Source of the DNA: Polyangiaceae bacterium
GTDB lineage: Bacteria; Myxococcota_A; Polyangia; Polyangiales; Polyangiaceae
Assembly (NCBI GenBank): GCA_025937895.1
Contig: JAICQL010000018.1
Coordinates: 1-62,847, forward strand
DNA: 62,847 bases
Direction of reading: 5' to 3'
Shown piece by piece: positions 42,752 to 52,237 of this stretch. Made by a program: the position numbers and the translations under genes. Position 1 is the first letter of the stretch. The number at the start of each line of letters is the position of its first letter. Below the pieces are notes generated by a model. The model searched no databases. It saw only the letters and a list, made by a program, of their open reading frames with translations, and was not told the origin of the DNA.

Positions 42752-44092
42752 GTGAGACAGCTCGTGAAGAATACTTGTTGCGTTGCACTGTTGGCGGGCG
42801 TGGCCCTGGGCTGCTCGGCGGACCCGGAGGGCTCGAACGAGCCCGCGCAGAAGCAGGGGGTCACGCTGCGCATCGCCAGCTATCTCGCCTCTCCAGACGA
42901 GCAGGCCGCGCTCCAGGCGGTCATCGACGCGCACCACGCCATCCATCCTGAGGTCCGGGTCGAGCTGAAGCCGCTCCAGCTCAGCCCGCCGCAGACCATC
43001 GCGCAGCTCACGGGTGCGGCTCCGATCGAGGGCGGCTGGGACCTGGCGATCCATACCCTGACGAGCGTGCCGGGTGTGCACGACGTCACCCTGGACCTGA
43101 ACACGCTGCCCGCGCTCGCGCCCCTGAAGGCCAACTACCACCCGGCGGTCGCAGCCAGCATGGAAGCCACGGGCATCTGGGCCGGCATGCCCCTGGGCAT
43201 CGCCGGCTTCAACATCGCCATCTCCAACCGTGACGCCCTGAACCGCCTCGGCGTCGCTGCGCCGCCGGACTCGCTCGCTCAGCTGCTGCAGCTGTGTGAC
43301 CAGTACGTTGCGCTGGGCAAGGGCCCGGAGCTGCCCGTGCCGATCGGGGAGGCGAGTGACGAGTTCGGTCCGCTGGTGGTGATGGCCGCCTTTCTGCCCG
43401 GCAACGCCACCTTCGGCAGCTCCAGCAGCGAGACGGAGCTCGTTCAGGCGTGGCGCTCGTCGGTCGGCGCGCTGAAGACCTTCGCCGACAACGACTGCGT
43501 CCATCTCGTGGATGACCAGAACGCCAATGGCTCGCACCACGATGAGAACTTCGATCGCACCATCACCGGCAAGAATGCGCTGGGGGTGGGGCCCGTCTGG
43601 GGGCTGGGCTACTTCATCGCACAGGGCCAGGTGGAGCGCGGTCAGTTCGGCTTTGGCTCGCTCATCGGTGACGACGCGGGGTTCATCTACACGGTGGAGC
43701 TCGTGACCGCGAACAAGGACACGCCTCACGCGCAGGCCGTCGCCGACTTCCTCGCCGTGGTGGGCGACCCTGACGTGCAGGTGGACTACCTGCGCGCTCG
43801 CGGTGGCACGCCGGCCACGATTTTCAACAACCCCGCGCAGATGGCGGACCCGGATCTGGAGCTGGCCTACGCCGAGTTCCAGAGCGCCGATGCGCAGCAT
43901 CGAGCCGGCGCATTCCCCGGGTTCATGCTGGATCTGCCCAAGGCGGTGGGCCCGCTGCGGGCTCTGATCACGGGGCAGGGCTCCCGGGACGAGGTGGTCG
44001 AAGCGTACCTGTGCACCATGACCCGGCATCCGGCCTTCGCACACTACGCCTCGGACCAGGCCTGCATCGACGCCGTCCGCGCCATTCCTTGA
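42752..44092 (+). CDS. orphan extracellular solute-binding lipoprotein (family 1, sugar type)
   Basis: The 446-residue protein has a lipobox (ALGC, Cys ~21) and a type II binding fold of the SBP_bac_1 sugar class: LRIASYLASPDEQAALQAVI, a central WAGMPLGIAGFNIAISNRDA hinge strand and the C-terminal REGTP-like strand (ARGGTPATIFNN). By family it would capture a sugar or oligosaccharide at the outer face of the inner membrane. No membrane partners are present. The GTG at 42752 follows the upstream stop by 16 bp. Two different binding folds as a pair is unusual. Nothing marks its ligand; location between GH10 and GH51 genes suggests xylo-oligosaccharides as a guess. Confidence 0.8.
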   Translation: MRQLVKNTCCVALLAGVALGCSADPEGSNEPAQKQGVTLRIASYLASPDEQAALQAVIDAHHAIHPEVRVELKPLQLSPPQTIAQLTGAAPIEGGWDLAIHTLTSVPGVHDVTLDLNTLPALAPLKANYHPAVAASMEATGIWAGMPLGIAGFNIAISNRDALNRLGVAAPPDSLAQLLQLCDQYVALGKGPELPVPIGEASDEFGPLVVMAAFLPGNATFGSSSSETELVQAWRSSVGALKTFADNDCVHLVDDQNANGSHHDENFDRTITGKNALGVGPVWGLGYFIAQGQVERGQFGFGSLIGDDAGFIYTVELVTANKDTPHAQAVADFLAVVGDPDVQVDYLRARGGTPATIFNNPAQMADPDLELAYAEFQSADAQHRAGAFPGFMLDLPKAVGPLRALITGQGSRDEVVEAYLCTMTRHPAFAHYASDQACIDAVRAIP

Positions 44093-44246
44093 GCGGCTCA
44101 TCGCGTACACGCGGGGCGTGCGTCCATCGGCGGAGAAGTTTGTCACTGCAGGGCGCTCTGCGCCGTAGCACTCTGGCACGACGGAGCGCAAAAGTACCGT
44201 AAGCAACCGTAACGGGCTTGGCCCGACCGTTGCACACGGTGAGGTC

Positions 44247-44570
44247 ATGAACAGTCGCAATTCTCTGAGCTCCGTTGCCCGCAACGTCGTTTCGCCGCAG
44301 AGCGCTCTGGCTTTGCTGGGCTGGCTCGGCGTCGCCCGGCGCCGGCAGCGCAGCACACCCGTCGGATGGATCGTCGGGGGCCTGGCCGTCGCAGCCGGCG
44401 CCGCCTTGCTCTTCGGCACCCCGCGCGGGCGGACGCTGCGCTCGCGCTTCGGCAGCACCATCGGCAGCAAGCTGGGTGAGGTCATGGGCGGGGTGGCGGG
44501 TGCCCATCCGGTCAAGACCGCACAGCTGGCGGACAAGGTGAAGCGGACCTTCGCGTCCAGCAGCAGCTGA
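44247..44570 (+). CDS. small membrane protein, YtxH-like
   Basis: The 107-residue protein has a basic stretch followed by one transmembrane helix (VGWIVGGLAVAAGAALLFGT, ~39-58), the PRGRTLRSRFG motif, and an amphipathic Lys/Ala tail. This is the pattern of YtxH/DUF883-type small stress proteins, but the match is loose. The ATG at 44247 has GTGAGG upstream. The 154-bp gap before it holds a CCGT-A-ACGG dyad and no clear promoter. Confidence 0.55.
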   Translation: MNSRNSLSSVARNVVSPQSALALLGWLGVARRRQRSTPVGWIVGGLAVAAGAALLFGTPRGRTLRSRFGSTIGSKLGEVMGGVAGAHPVKTAQLADKVKRTFASSSS

Positions 44571-44693
44571 GCTCTTCGTCTCGAGGATGGTCGAGGTGGC
44601 AGCGGCGTGTGCGCCACGTACACGCCGCTCCTTTCGCGCTCCCAGCTCACTGCGCAGGTTCACCGCGGAGCCGTTAGCGCGTAGAAGGGCGCC

Positions 44694-45371
44694 ATGCCCG
44701 AGCCACCCTCTCGCTCCCTGTCCACCACCGCGGGCGAGCTGCCGCTACACGAGTACCGCCTGTCGCTCGGCGGGCGAACGTGGTCGATCCTGCATACTGG
44801 CGCCATCCTGAGCCACGAGGATGAGGAGCGGTTCTTGCGCGGCGAGGATCAGCCGCGCTTGCCGTACGGCATCGCGCTCTGGCCCGCCGCGATCGCGCTT
44901 GCCCACGAGCTCGCGGCGCGTCCACTCCGGGGGGTGCGGGTGCTGGAGCTGGGTGCGGGCACGGGGTTGCCCGGCATCGTGGCGGCGGCGCTCGGCGCAA
45001 GCGTGGTGCAGACCGATCGCAATGCCGCGGCGCTGGCCGTCTGTCGCATGAACGCCGAGGGCAATGGCGTCGTGCTGGAGCAGCGAGCTGGCGACTGGAC
45101 TGCGTGGCAGGACGCGGAGAAGTACGATTGCATCGTGGGCGCGGATATCCTGTATGCCGACAGCGTCCACCCGCAGCTCCGGCACATCTTTGCCCGCAAC
45201 CTCGCGCCCGGCGGGCGCCTCTTGCTGTCCGATCCGTTCCGGAGTGAGAGCATCCAGCTGCTGGAGGCGATGGAGGCAGAGGGCTGGGGGGTGGCGTTCA
45301 GCAAATGGACGGTGGGCATCGCGCCGCCACCCCGTCCGATCGGCGTTTTCGAGCTGATTCGGCGCAGTTGA
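44694..45371 (+). CDS. class I SAM methyltransferase (METTL21/Nnt1-like)
   Basis: The 225-residue cytoplasmic protein has the SAM motif VLELGAGTGLPGIVAAALGA (~83), the acidic ribose-binding turn (VVQTDRNAAAL) and the DILYAD motif (IVGADILYADSVHPQL) of the lysine/nicotinamide N-methyltransferase group (METTL21/Nnt1). Its target may be a protein lysine or a small molecule. The ATG at 44694 is preceded by GAAGGG. It stands between the small membrane protein and a lipoprotein with no evident link. Confidence 0.8.
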   Translation: MPEPPSRSLSTTAGELPLHEYRLSLGGRTWSILHTGAILSHEDEERFLRGEDQPRLPYGIALWPAAIALAHELAARPLRGVRVLELGAGTGLPGIVAAALGASVVQTDRNAAALAVCRMNAEGNGVVLEQRAGDWTAWQDAEKYDCIVGADILYADSVHPQLRHIFARNLAPGGRLLLSDPFRSESIQLLEAMEAEGWGVAFSKWTVGIAPPPRPIGVFELIRRS

Positions 45372-45422
45372 GGCCAGCGCCTTCTCTTATCGAGCACGGC
45401 TCGAGCTCCGTACGGCAGTGAA

Positions 45423-46664
45423 ATGTCGAGGAGTCTGTCACTCGCCGCGCTGGCGAGCCTGGTGGCGCTACAGGGCGCCGTGAGCTGCGGTCCCGAGACG
45501 GCGGAGGGGAATGGCACCGGTGGAACGGGCGGCGCAGGAGCTGGCGGTGCGGCGGGCGCTCCAGACGGCAGCGCAGGAAGCAGCGGCGCCTCTGCAGGTG
45601 CAAGCGGGAGCGCCGCAGCAGCCGGTGCCGGCAGTGGCGCAGCGGGCGAGGGGGGCGCAGCGGGTGAGGGCGGCACGAGCAGCGGCGGCGCTGCGGGCAG
45701 CAGCGGCGAGGGCGGCGCGAACAGCGAGGGCGGCAACGGCGGAGAGCTACCCGACGCGGGCGATGCCTCGAGCGGCGACAGCGGCGATGGTGACAGCGGT
45801 ATCCGTCGCGCGGGAGATGGCGAGCCCTGCCCCGGCGGCGATGAGTGTGAGCCGGGGCTCATCTGCGTGGGCTACGGCAATCCGCTGCCCAACGGGCAGA
45901 GCACGGCCTGCCGGCGCAGCTGCCTGCAGGCAGCGCCTCCGCCGGACTGCACGTGCTCGGGCGCGGGCTTCTGCGAGGAGAGCGCCGGGAGTGGCGGCAC
46001 GGGTGGCACGGGTGGCAGCAGCCCCGATGGCGGGCTCGATTGCGGCCAGGTGATCGTCAACGCCGGCTGCGCCGACGCGGACGAGTCCACCACGGACTTT
46101 CAGAGCGGCGAGTTCCAGGGCTGCTTGCACTGGCGCGATCTGGGCGAAGGTCTGGGCTGGATCCACTACGAGACCTTCGGTGGCTTCTACTACGATCTGC
46201 AGACCTCGCTGGGCTGGGTCATCCGTACGAGTAGCGGCACGATGACCCTCGCGCAGGTGGAGGAGTTCTGCGCGAGCTTCAGCGTCGTGGGGCTGTCGGA
46301 CTGGCGGGTGCCCACGATCGATGAAGCTCGCTCCCTGGCAGGCGGCTGTGCCCCGACGGCACCGGGTGGGAGCTGTCCACTCGACGGCGCGAGCTGTCTG
46401 GACGCAAACTGTGGCCTCGGTGCGGAGTGCACCTCGTGCCTGGCCAACGCCGGGCCCCATCAGCCAGGCAACGGCTACTGCCGCCCGGAGGTGCAGCTGT
46501 GCAGCCTCTTCCACACCACCTCGTCCTGCCCCGACTGCCCGACCCCCGGCACCTGGGGCTACAGCCCGCTCAATGGCAACTTCAGCTCCAGCGCCGTGGA
46601 CCAGCTACGCTTCCCGACCTGCGTCATGGAGAACATTCCCAGGGCCGTGCCCTGCCGTAACTGA
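45423..46664 (+). CDS. DUF1566 domain lipoprotein
   Basis: The 413-residue protein has a lipobox (GAVSC, Cys ~22), a Gly/Ala/Ser linker to ~135 (GAGGAAGAPDGSAGSSGASA), a short Cys-rich part (CEPGLICVGYGNPLPNGQST) and a C-terminal DUF1566/Lcl-like domain (SDWRVPTIDEARSLAGGC, ~293) seen in bacterial adhesins and surface proteins. Twenty or so cysteines in the mature part suggest disulfides. The ATG at 45423 is used. The last 106 bp overlap the 3' end of the convergent metalloprotease gene. Confidence 0.75.
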   Translation: MSRSLSLAALASLVALQGAVSCGPETAEGNGTGGTGGAGAGGAAGAPDGSAGSSGASAGASGSAAAAGAGSGAAGEGGAAGEGGTSSGGAAGSSGEGGANSEGGNGGELPDAGDASSGDSGDGDSGIRRAGDGEPCPGGDECEPGLICVGYGNPLPNGQSTACRRSCLQAAPPPDCTCSGAGFCEESAGSGGTGGTGGSSPDGGLDCGQVIVNAGCADADESTTDFQSGEFQGCLHWRDLGEGLGWIHYETFGGFYYDLQTSLGWVIRTSSGTMTLAQVEEFCASFSVVGLSDWRVPTIDEARSLAGGCAPTAPGGSCPLDGASCLDANCGLGAECTSCLANAGPHQPGNGYCRPEVQLCSLFHTTSSCPDCPTPGTWGYSPLNGNFSSSAVDQLRFPTCVMENIPRAVPCRN

Positions 46665-48223
46665 CGCAGCGAGCGCCTGTCGTCGTCTGGTGCTCGCGCT
46701 CCTGCCTGGGAGGACGGAGCCCGCTCTGGTGAGCCGGTCGTGCGGGATGCCTCGAAGGAGCAGCGCGACCTGGGGGCGTACGCCCAGCGCACGTAGCTCT
46801 CGCAGGTCACCGGGCGCTGGCTCGCTCCCACCATGACCCGGCACTGCGGGCGGAGCAACAGCGGGCTGCGCTCCAGGACAGTGGCCGCATCCTGGCAGCG
46901 GTTGGCGGTGGCCAGCGCCGCGAACAGGAGCGCCAGGTTCCTGGGTGTGACTCCGGAGCGGCGCTGCGCGTGTCGCACTTGAGCGAGCGCCGCTCGTGTG
47001 TCGTTGCGTGCGAGCGCGGCTTCGGCGAGCAGCGCGGCCACGCCTGGATGATCGGGGTCCAGTTGCTCCGCCCGCGCCAGGGCTCGCTGGCGCTCGCTGG
47101 CGTGCTCGGCCGCCAGCGCCCCGAGCAGCCACGCCTCGGCCCGGTGTGGGTGCGCATTGATGGCGCGCTCCGCGATCTCTGCTCGCGCCTCGCGAGCGCG
47201 AGAGCCGAGCGAATGGAAGCGGACCCTCAGGGCCTCGAGCTCGTTGGGATCGAGCTCCAGGGCCGCCGCCATCTCGACCTTGCCGGCGGACTCACCGCTG
47301 GTGTTGGCGAGCAGTGCACGCGTGCCGTGGACCTCTGCCGGCGACAGCGCCCGCAGCACCGGCGTGAACACCGGCGGGGTGAAGCTCGTCCAGCGCGGCA
47401 CCAGGCGCGCGCTGCGCAGATGGGCGCGCAGCTCGCGATCGAGCGCGGCCGCGGTCAGCCCGGGAAAGCTCTGCTGCCACGCCTGGCGCCAGGGCGTGAG
47501 CTGGGTGAGCGACTGCTGAAAGCGCGCGAAGCCCTGCGGCCGCTCGCTGCGCAGGTAGTGCACGAGCGCCCATGCTCCAAGATAGAAGGACGTCGCGTCC
47601 CGGGAGTCCACGGAGCGCGGCTGGCTCAGCGCAAACAGCTGGCTCGCGCTGGGGATGGACCTCACCGACCGGAGCCACTCGATCATTCCGGGAGAGAGAC
47701 CACCGGTCACCACCTGATGGCCTGTGCGGTCGAGCTGTACGCTCTCCAGCTCCATGGCCAGGCCCTCCGCTAGCCACAGAGGCTGCACCGGCAAGAACCA
47801 GCGACTGAGGTCGTGCGCGAGCTCGTGCGCCGCCACTGCCGGCACGCCATCGAGCGAGCCGGCGGCGAACGCCAGCAAGCGCTCGAAGCCAGGCCGCGTG
47901 AACACGGCTCCCGCGGTGTTCCTGCCCGCATAGCGGCTGAGCTCCCGCTGGCGAGCAAACACCATGACCCGGGTGCGCCCGCGCGGAGCCTCTGCCCGGG
48001 GCCACATGGCCGCGAGCAGCGCCGCGCGCAGGTCTTCCAGCGCCTGTGCCATGGCCAGCGCGTGTGGCTCGGCCACATCCGTGGCGATGACGTAGTGGGG
48101 GGTGACGATCTCCAGCCAGCGCTCCGCGGCTGGAGGCCCCGCGGACAGGCTAGCCCGGCCGCAGCCAGCAGCCAGAGACACTGCAGCGCCGAGCACGGTG
48201 AGCAGCCAGAGTCTTCTGGGCAT
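46559..48223 (-). CDS. gluzincin-like zinc metalloprotease lipoprotein with TPR tail
   Basis: The 554-residue protein has a lipobox (SLAAGC, Cys ~21) and a DUF1570-type peptidase domain: the HExxH site is VAAHELAHDLSRW (~130), with the third ligand Glu likely in WLAEGLAMELE (~150). Residues ~290-430 are TPR-like helices (AAALELDPNELEALRVRFHS). It should cut protein or peptide bonds in the periplasm or at the surface. The last ~110 residues are atypical (Arg/Ser-rich) and overlap the DUF1566 gene end by 106 bp, so the natural stop may have been lost. ATG at 48221-48223. It diverges from no gene; the GH51 gene lies upstream on the same strand. Confidence 0.75.
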   Translation of the reverse strand: MPRRLWLLTVLGAAVSLAAGCGRASLSAGPPAAERWLEIVTPHYVIATDVAEPHALAMAQALEDLRAALLAAMWPRAEAPRGRTRVMVFARQRELSRYAGRNTAGAVFTRPGFERLLAFAAGSLDGVPAVAAHELAHDLSRWFLPVQPLWLAEGLAMELESVQLDRTGHQVVTGGLSPGMIEWLRSVRSIPSASQLFALSQPRSVDSRDATSFYLGAWALVHYLRSERPQGFARFQQSLTQLTPWRQAWQQSFPGLTAAALDRELRAHLRSARLVPRWTSFTPPVFTPVLRALSPAEVHGTRALLANTSGESAGKVEMAAALELDPNELEALRVRFHSLGSRAREARAEIAERAINAHPHRAEAWLLGALAAEHASERQRALARAEQLDPDHPGVAALLAEAALARNDTRAALAQVRHAQRRSGVTPRNLALLFAALATANRCQDAATVLERSPLLLRPQCRVMVGASQRPVTCESYVRWAYAPRSRCSFEASRTTGSPERAPSSQAGARAPDDDRRSLRQLRQGTALGMFSMTQVGKRSWSTALELKLPLSGL

Positions 48224-48399
48224 GCCTCAGACATGGCACAGCTCCGACCCTGCCGCAGGGAACTGCGCCGATTCGACTCGCAATGACCTCGAGCTCGTGA
48301 CCTTTGCTGGCGGCACGGCTGCTGCTGGCACGGCTGCTGGTGGGACCAGCTGCCACTTCCACTGCTCGGCTCGGGTGCCGACGGCGCTGGACGGCGCTG
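48224..48399. other. gap with short CTGCTGGCACGG repeat
   Basis: The stretch between the metalloprotease start and the GH51 stop. It holds two or three imperfect copies of GGCACGGCTGCTG near 48312-48340 and no recognisable terminator or promoter. Confidence 0.45.
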
Positions 48400-49950
48400 C
48401 TACTCCAGCGCCACTACCAGCACGCTCCTCGGCGGTAGCTCCACCTGCAGCTGACCGCCGCTCCCGGTGAGCTCGACTGGCGTGGGGCGTATCTGGTTGG
48501 GAGCCGCGAACGTGTTGTGCGCATCCAGCGCGCTGCCGCTGAGCAGGCGGCCGCTGGCCTTTGCCAGAGAGCGGGCGGCGCTGACCTGCACCCGTTCGGC
48601 TTGGCTCGGGTGGGTGTTGATGAGGCCCAGATACAGCTTGCCATCTTTGCCGATGCCAGCCGTGGCGCTGACCTTCGGGATGCGCCGGTTGCCCACTCGG
48701 TAGTCGGGCACGTCGCGCAATTGAGCGCGGACGTGGCGAGCGCCCTGGAACGGGCGGTACATGTGGAAGGCGTGGTACGTGGGGGTGAGCAGCATGCTCT
48801 GGCCATCGGTGAGGATCATGGCCTGCAGCACGTTGACCATCTGCGCGATGTTGGTCATCCGCACCCGCTCCGCAAAGTCGTGGAACACGTGAAAGTTGAG
48901 CGCGGCGACCAGCGCGTCGCGCAGGCTGTTCTGCTGATACAGGTTGGCCTGGGAGGCGCCCTCCGCGGAGTCGTACCAGGTGCCCCACTCATCCACGAAG
49001 AAGCCGACCTTCTTCTTCGGATCTTTGGCGTCCAGTACACGCACGTTGCTCTCCAAGAAGCCGCGAATGCGCAGGGTCTGAAAGAACGCGGAGAACCACT
49101 CGCTCTCCGGAAAGCCGAGCGCGAAGCCCTTGCGCTCCCACGACCCGGTGGGGATCGTGTAGTAGTGATGGGCGATGCCGTCCATGCGCAAGGTCCAGCT
49201 CTCCTTGACGCTATCGATCAGCTGCTGGGTCCAGACCGTCTCTTCATTGTTGCCGCCGCTGGCGACGATGATGGGTCGATTGTCCGCGGGCGTCTTCACG
49301 AACGTGGCGAACTGGCGGTACACGTCGCTATAGTGCTGGGGGCTCATCGAGCCGCCGCAGCCCCAGGTCTCGTTGCCGATGCCCAGGTAGTGTACACGCC
49401 ACGGCTTGGCGCGACCGTTCTTGCGGCGCAGGTTGGCCAGCGTGCTGTCCGAGGCGGAGGTCATGTATTCGATCCACTCCATCATCTCGCCCGGTGTGCC
49501 CGTGCCCACGTTGATGTTGACGTAGGCATCTGCGCCAAGCATCTCCACCAGCTCGAAGAACTCGTGCGTGCCGAAGGAGTTGTCCTCGACCACATCTCCC
49601 CAGTTCACGTTGATCGTCTTCTTGCGCTCGCTCCTGGGGCCGATGCCGTCGCGCCAGTGGTACTGGTCCGCGTAACAGCCCCCAGGCCAGCGCACGACGG
49701 GCACCTGCAGCTCCTTCAGCGCCTGCACCACGTCGTTGCGGAAGCCGCGCGTGTTCGGGATGCGCGAGCTCTCGCCCACCCACACGCCACCGTAGATGCC
49801 GCGCCCGAGGTGTTCGGCGAACTGCCCGTAGACGTTCTTGTGGATGGTTGGTCCGGGCTGGTCGTCTTGCAGGCGAAGCCGCGTATCGGCGTGTGCCTGG
49901 ACGCTGAAGAACAGGGCAGCCAGGCTCAGGAACAATGAACGAGCGATCAT
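48400..49950 (-). CDS. GH51 alpha-L-arabinofuranosidase, secreted
   Basis: The 516-residue enzyme removes L-arabinofuranose side chains from arabinan and arabinoxylan. A cleavable signal peptide (SLAALFFSVQAHA) precedes the GH51 barrel: NVYGQFAEHLGRGIYGGVWV, acid/base Glu in YLGIGNETWGCGG (~195) and nucleophile Glu in VGFFVDEWGTWY (~318), then a beta-sandwich end domain. Most bacterial GH51 enzymes are cytoplasmic, so export is notable and means free arabinose would be made outside. It diverges from the galT-arabinokinase-ABC operon (221 bp gap), which could import and activate that arabinose. ATG at 49948-49950. Confidence 0.93.
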   Translation of the reverse strand: MIARSLFLSLAALFFSVQAHADTRLRLQDDQPGPTIHKNVYGQFAEHLGRGIYGGVWVGESSRIPNTRGFRNDVVQALKELQVPVVRWPGGCYADQYHWRDGIGPRSERKKTINVNWGDVVEDNSFGTHEFFELVEMLGADAYVNINVGTGTPGEMMEWIEYMTSASDSTLANLRRKNGRAKPWRVHYLGIGNETWGCGGSMSPQHYSDVYRQFATFVKTPADNRPIIVASGGNNEETVWTQQLIDSVKESWTLRMDGIAHHYYTIPTGSWERKGFALGFPESEWFSAFFQTLRIRGFLESNVRVLDAKDPKKKVGFFVDEWGTWYDSAEGASQANLYQQNSLRDALVAALNFHVFHDFAERVRMTNIAQMVNVLQAMILTDGQSMLLTPTYHAFHMYRPFQGARHVRAQLRDVPDYRVGNRRIPKVSATAGIGKDGKLYLGLINTHPSQAERVQVSAARSLAKASGRLLSGSALDAHNTFAAPNQIRPTPVELTGSGGQLQVELPPRSVLVVALE

Positions 49951-50065
49951 GAAATCTCCGTGCGGGGGCGGTGGGCGGTGCGCCCGCGAGGGTAGTCAGT
50001 CTCGAAGCCGCGCGCCCAGAGATTGCTGGAGAGGCCGCGGTCCGAGCAGGAACGCGGTCATATCG

Positions 50066-50090
50066 AATCCGGGTCTGTAGAATTCGGATT
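50066..50090. promoter_or_regulatory. spaced inverted repeat between GH51 and galT, candidate operator
   Basis: AATCCG and CGGATT flank 13 bases in the 221-bp divergent gap. Position and symmetry fit a shared operator for the secreted arabinofuranosidase and the sugar operon. It does not match the TGGRAACGWTWCCA motif found near the xylanase and esterase genes. Confidence 0.3.
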
Positions 50091-50171
50091 TGCGTCACCA
50101 GCGGCAGCCGTGCAGGAGCGGCCCGCGCGGCGAGGTTGCTCGGCGCAACAGGCGCGGAGTACGTTGCCTCA

Positions 50172-51200
50172 ATGACATGGGAGCAGCGCTGGCATCCTCT
50201 ACGACGCGAGTGGGTCGTGGTGGCCGCGCACCGTCAAAATCGCCCGTGGAACACGGAGCCACTGCAGCGCGTCGTGCGCGCGCTGCCCGAATACGTGAGT
50301 GATTGCTATCTCTGCCCCGGCAACCAGCGGGTGAGCGGAGCGCGCAACGCCGACTATTCCGGTGTCTTCGTGTTCGACAATGACCATCCGTGCGTCAGCC
50401 CTGACGCCCCGCATGAGCTGGCGCCCCCTGGCGGCATCTATCAGAGTCGGCCCGCTCGCGGCGTCGCCCGCGTGGTCTGTTACACGCCGCGGCACGACCT
50501 CAGCCTGGCGGAGCTGGAGCTGTCGAGCGTGGTGAGCCTGCTGGAGACGTGGCAGGAGCAATATCGCGAGCTCGGCGCGCGCCCCGAGGTGAACCACGTG
50601 CTGGTGTTCGAGAATCGGGGTGAGGTGGTGGGCGTCTCGAACCCGCACCCACACTGTCAGATCTACGCCACCAACTTCGTGTTCAAGGGCATGGAGCTGG
50701 AGCTGGACGCGGAGCGCGACCATCGGCGCGAGACGGGTCGGGTGCTATTTCAGGACATCCTGGCTGCAGAGCGCGCCGATGGCCGGCGCTGGCTGGTGGA
50801 GAACGATGGTGCGGTGGCGTTCCTACCGTATTTTGCCCGCTACGCGTACGACGCCATCGTCGCGCCCAAAGCCACTTACCCGAGCATAGCCGAGCTCTCC
50901 CGCAAGGAGGTGCGAGAGCTGGCGGCGGTGCTGCTGGAGCTGCTCGTGCGCTTCGACAATCTGTGGGAAATGCCCTTTCCCTATGTGCTCGCCTTGCACC
51001 AGGCGCCGACGGATGGCGCAGACTACTCCTACCATCATTTTCACATCCAGATTCACCCGCCGCTGCGCAAGCCCAATCTGCTGAAGTACCTGGCAGGGCC
51101 AGAGGTAGGGGCAGGCGGCTTCATCAGTGATACCTCACCCGAGGACAAGGCTGCGGAGCTGCGCGCCGTGCCCGCGCTCCACTACCGGCAGCGCCGATGA
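50172..51200 (+). CDS. galT: galactose-1-phosphate uridylyltransferase (or related sugar-1-P uridylyltransferase)
   Basis: By family it moves UMP from UDP-glucose to galactose-1-phosphate through a uridylyl-His intermediate. The 342 residues contain the zinc Cys pair (CYLC), the active-site loop [10 protein letters not shown] (His ~160) and the late zinc/Fe His sites ([11 protein letters not shown]). The ATG at 50172 is the start that matches the family ([17 protein letters not shown]). It is the first gene of the coupled operon; its ATGA end overlaps the next start. Because the operon kinase is of L-arabinokinase type, the true acceptor might be arabinose-1-phosphate; this is inference. Confidence 0.92.
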   Translation: MTWEQRWHPLRREWVVVAAHRQNRPWNTEPLQRVVRALPEYVSDCYLCPGNQRVSGARNADYSGVFVFDNDHPCVSPDAPHELAPPGGIYQSRPARGVARVVCYTPRHDLSLAELELSSVVSLLETWQEQYRELGARPEVNHVLVFENRGEVVGVSNPHPHCQIYATNFVFKGMELELDAERDHRRETGRVLFQDILAAERADGRRWLVENDGAVAFLPYFARYAYDAIVAPKATYPSIAELSRKEVRELAAVLLELLVRFDNLWEMPFPYVLALHQAPTDGADYSYHHFHIQIHPPLRKPNLLKYLAGPEVGAGGFISDTSPEDKAAELRAVPALHYRQRR

Positions 51201-52237
51201 CAGAGCTGGAGACGCTGCTTTCCCTGCTGCGCGACGTGCAGCGCGCGATCCGAGATGCCGTGGTGCAGGCGTGCGAGCGGCAGCTGCCTGGGGAGCTGGC
51301 TGGTGTGGCCGACGACGGCCCCGGCGACACCATTTACCAGATAGACAAAGTGAGCGAGTCTCTCTTGCTGGAGAGGCTGGATGGCGCGGCAGGAGCGCTG
51401 GGCGGTGTGACCCTGGTGGCGGAAGGGCTGCCGGGGGGAGAGCTGGCGTTGCCGCGAGGCCGGCGAGCGCCCGGCAGGTGGCGCTTCATCATCGATCCCA
51501 TCGATGGTACTCGCGGCATCATGTATCAGAAGCGCAGCGCCTGGGTGCTCGGCGCCGTCGCGCCCGAGCGCGGCACGCAGACCCGGCTCAGCGATATCGT
51601 GGTCGCGGCGCAGACGGAGATCCCCCTGCAGAAGCAGCACCTCTCGGATGAGCTGTGGGCGGTGCGCGGTGGCGGCGCGTCCCTGGAGCGCTTCCATCGC
51701 TTCAGCGGGGAGCGCTTCAAAGTGCCTTTTGGCCCCTCGCGCGCCACGAGCCTCAGGCACGGCTATGCCATGCTCAGCCGCTTCTTCCCCGGCGCGCGCG
51801 ATGAGCTGGCCGCCATCGACGAGGAGCTGATGCTCGGTCTGCTCGGTGCCTCACCCCAGGGCAAGGCGCTGTGCTTCGAGGACCAGTACGCCTCCACCGG
51901 AGGCCAGCTGTATGAGCTGATGGTGGGACACGACCGCTTCAACGCAGACCTGCGGCCGCTGATGCACGAGCTGCTCCGCCAGCGGGGGCAGCCCGTCGGG
52001 CTGTGCTGCCACCCCTATGACATCTGCACGGCGTTGATCGCGGAAGAGGCCGGTGTGCGGCTCACCGATCCGTGGGGTCGAGCGCTGGACGCGCCGCTCG
52101 ACGTGCACGCCGACGTCGGGTGGGTGGGCTACGCCAACGTGACCTTGCAGCAGCAGGTCGAGCCGCTCCTGCAGGCCGCGCTGGCGCGCAGGGGCCTCAC
52201 TCCGGGCGCTGGCGCAGAGAGTGAGCCCCATGTCTGA
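51197..52237 (+). CDS. inositol monophosphatase-like sugar phosphatase
   Basis: The 346-residue protein belongs to the lithium-sensitive FIG superfamily: the metal site [19 protein letters not shown] (~98) is intact, an early acidic residue and the late SxGD-like region are weaker. By family it dephosphorylates inositol-, fructose- or other sugar phosphates. It overlaps galT by 4 bp (ATGA) and its stop overlaps the start of the kinase gene, so it is made in step with them. In a Leloir-type operon this is an odd partner; it might remove or recycle sugar phosphates that build up. Confidence 0.8.
   Translation: MTELETLLSLLRDVQRAIRDAVVQACERQLPGELAGVADDGPGDTIYQIDKVSESLLLERLDGAAGALGGVTLVAEGLPGGELALPRGRRAPGRWRFIIDPIDGTRGIMYQKRSAWVLGAVAPERGTQTRLSDIVVAAQTEIPLQKQHLSDELWAVRGGGASLERFHRFSGERFKVPFGPSRATSLRHGYAMLSRFFPGARDELAAIDEELMLGLLGASPQGKALCFEDQYASTGGQLYELMVGHDRFNADLRPLMHELLRQRGQPVGLCCHPYDICTALIAEEAGVRLTDPWGRALDAPLDVHADVGWVGYANVTLQQQVEPLLQAALARRGLTPGAGAESEPHV

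Noticed and set aside
44170..44190. TGGCAC followed by GC, possible sigma-54 promoter before the small membrane protein
   Set aside because: The spacing between GG and GC is 9, not 10, and the -12 box does not match.
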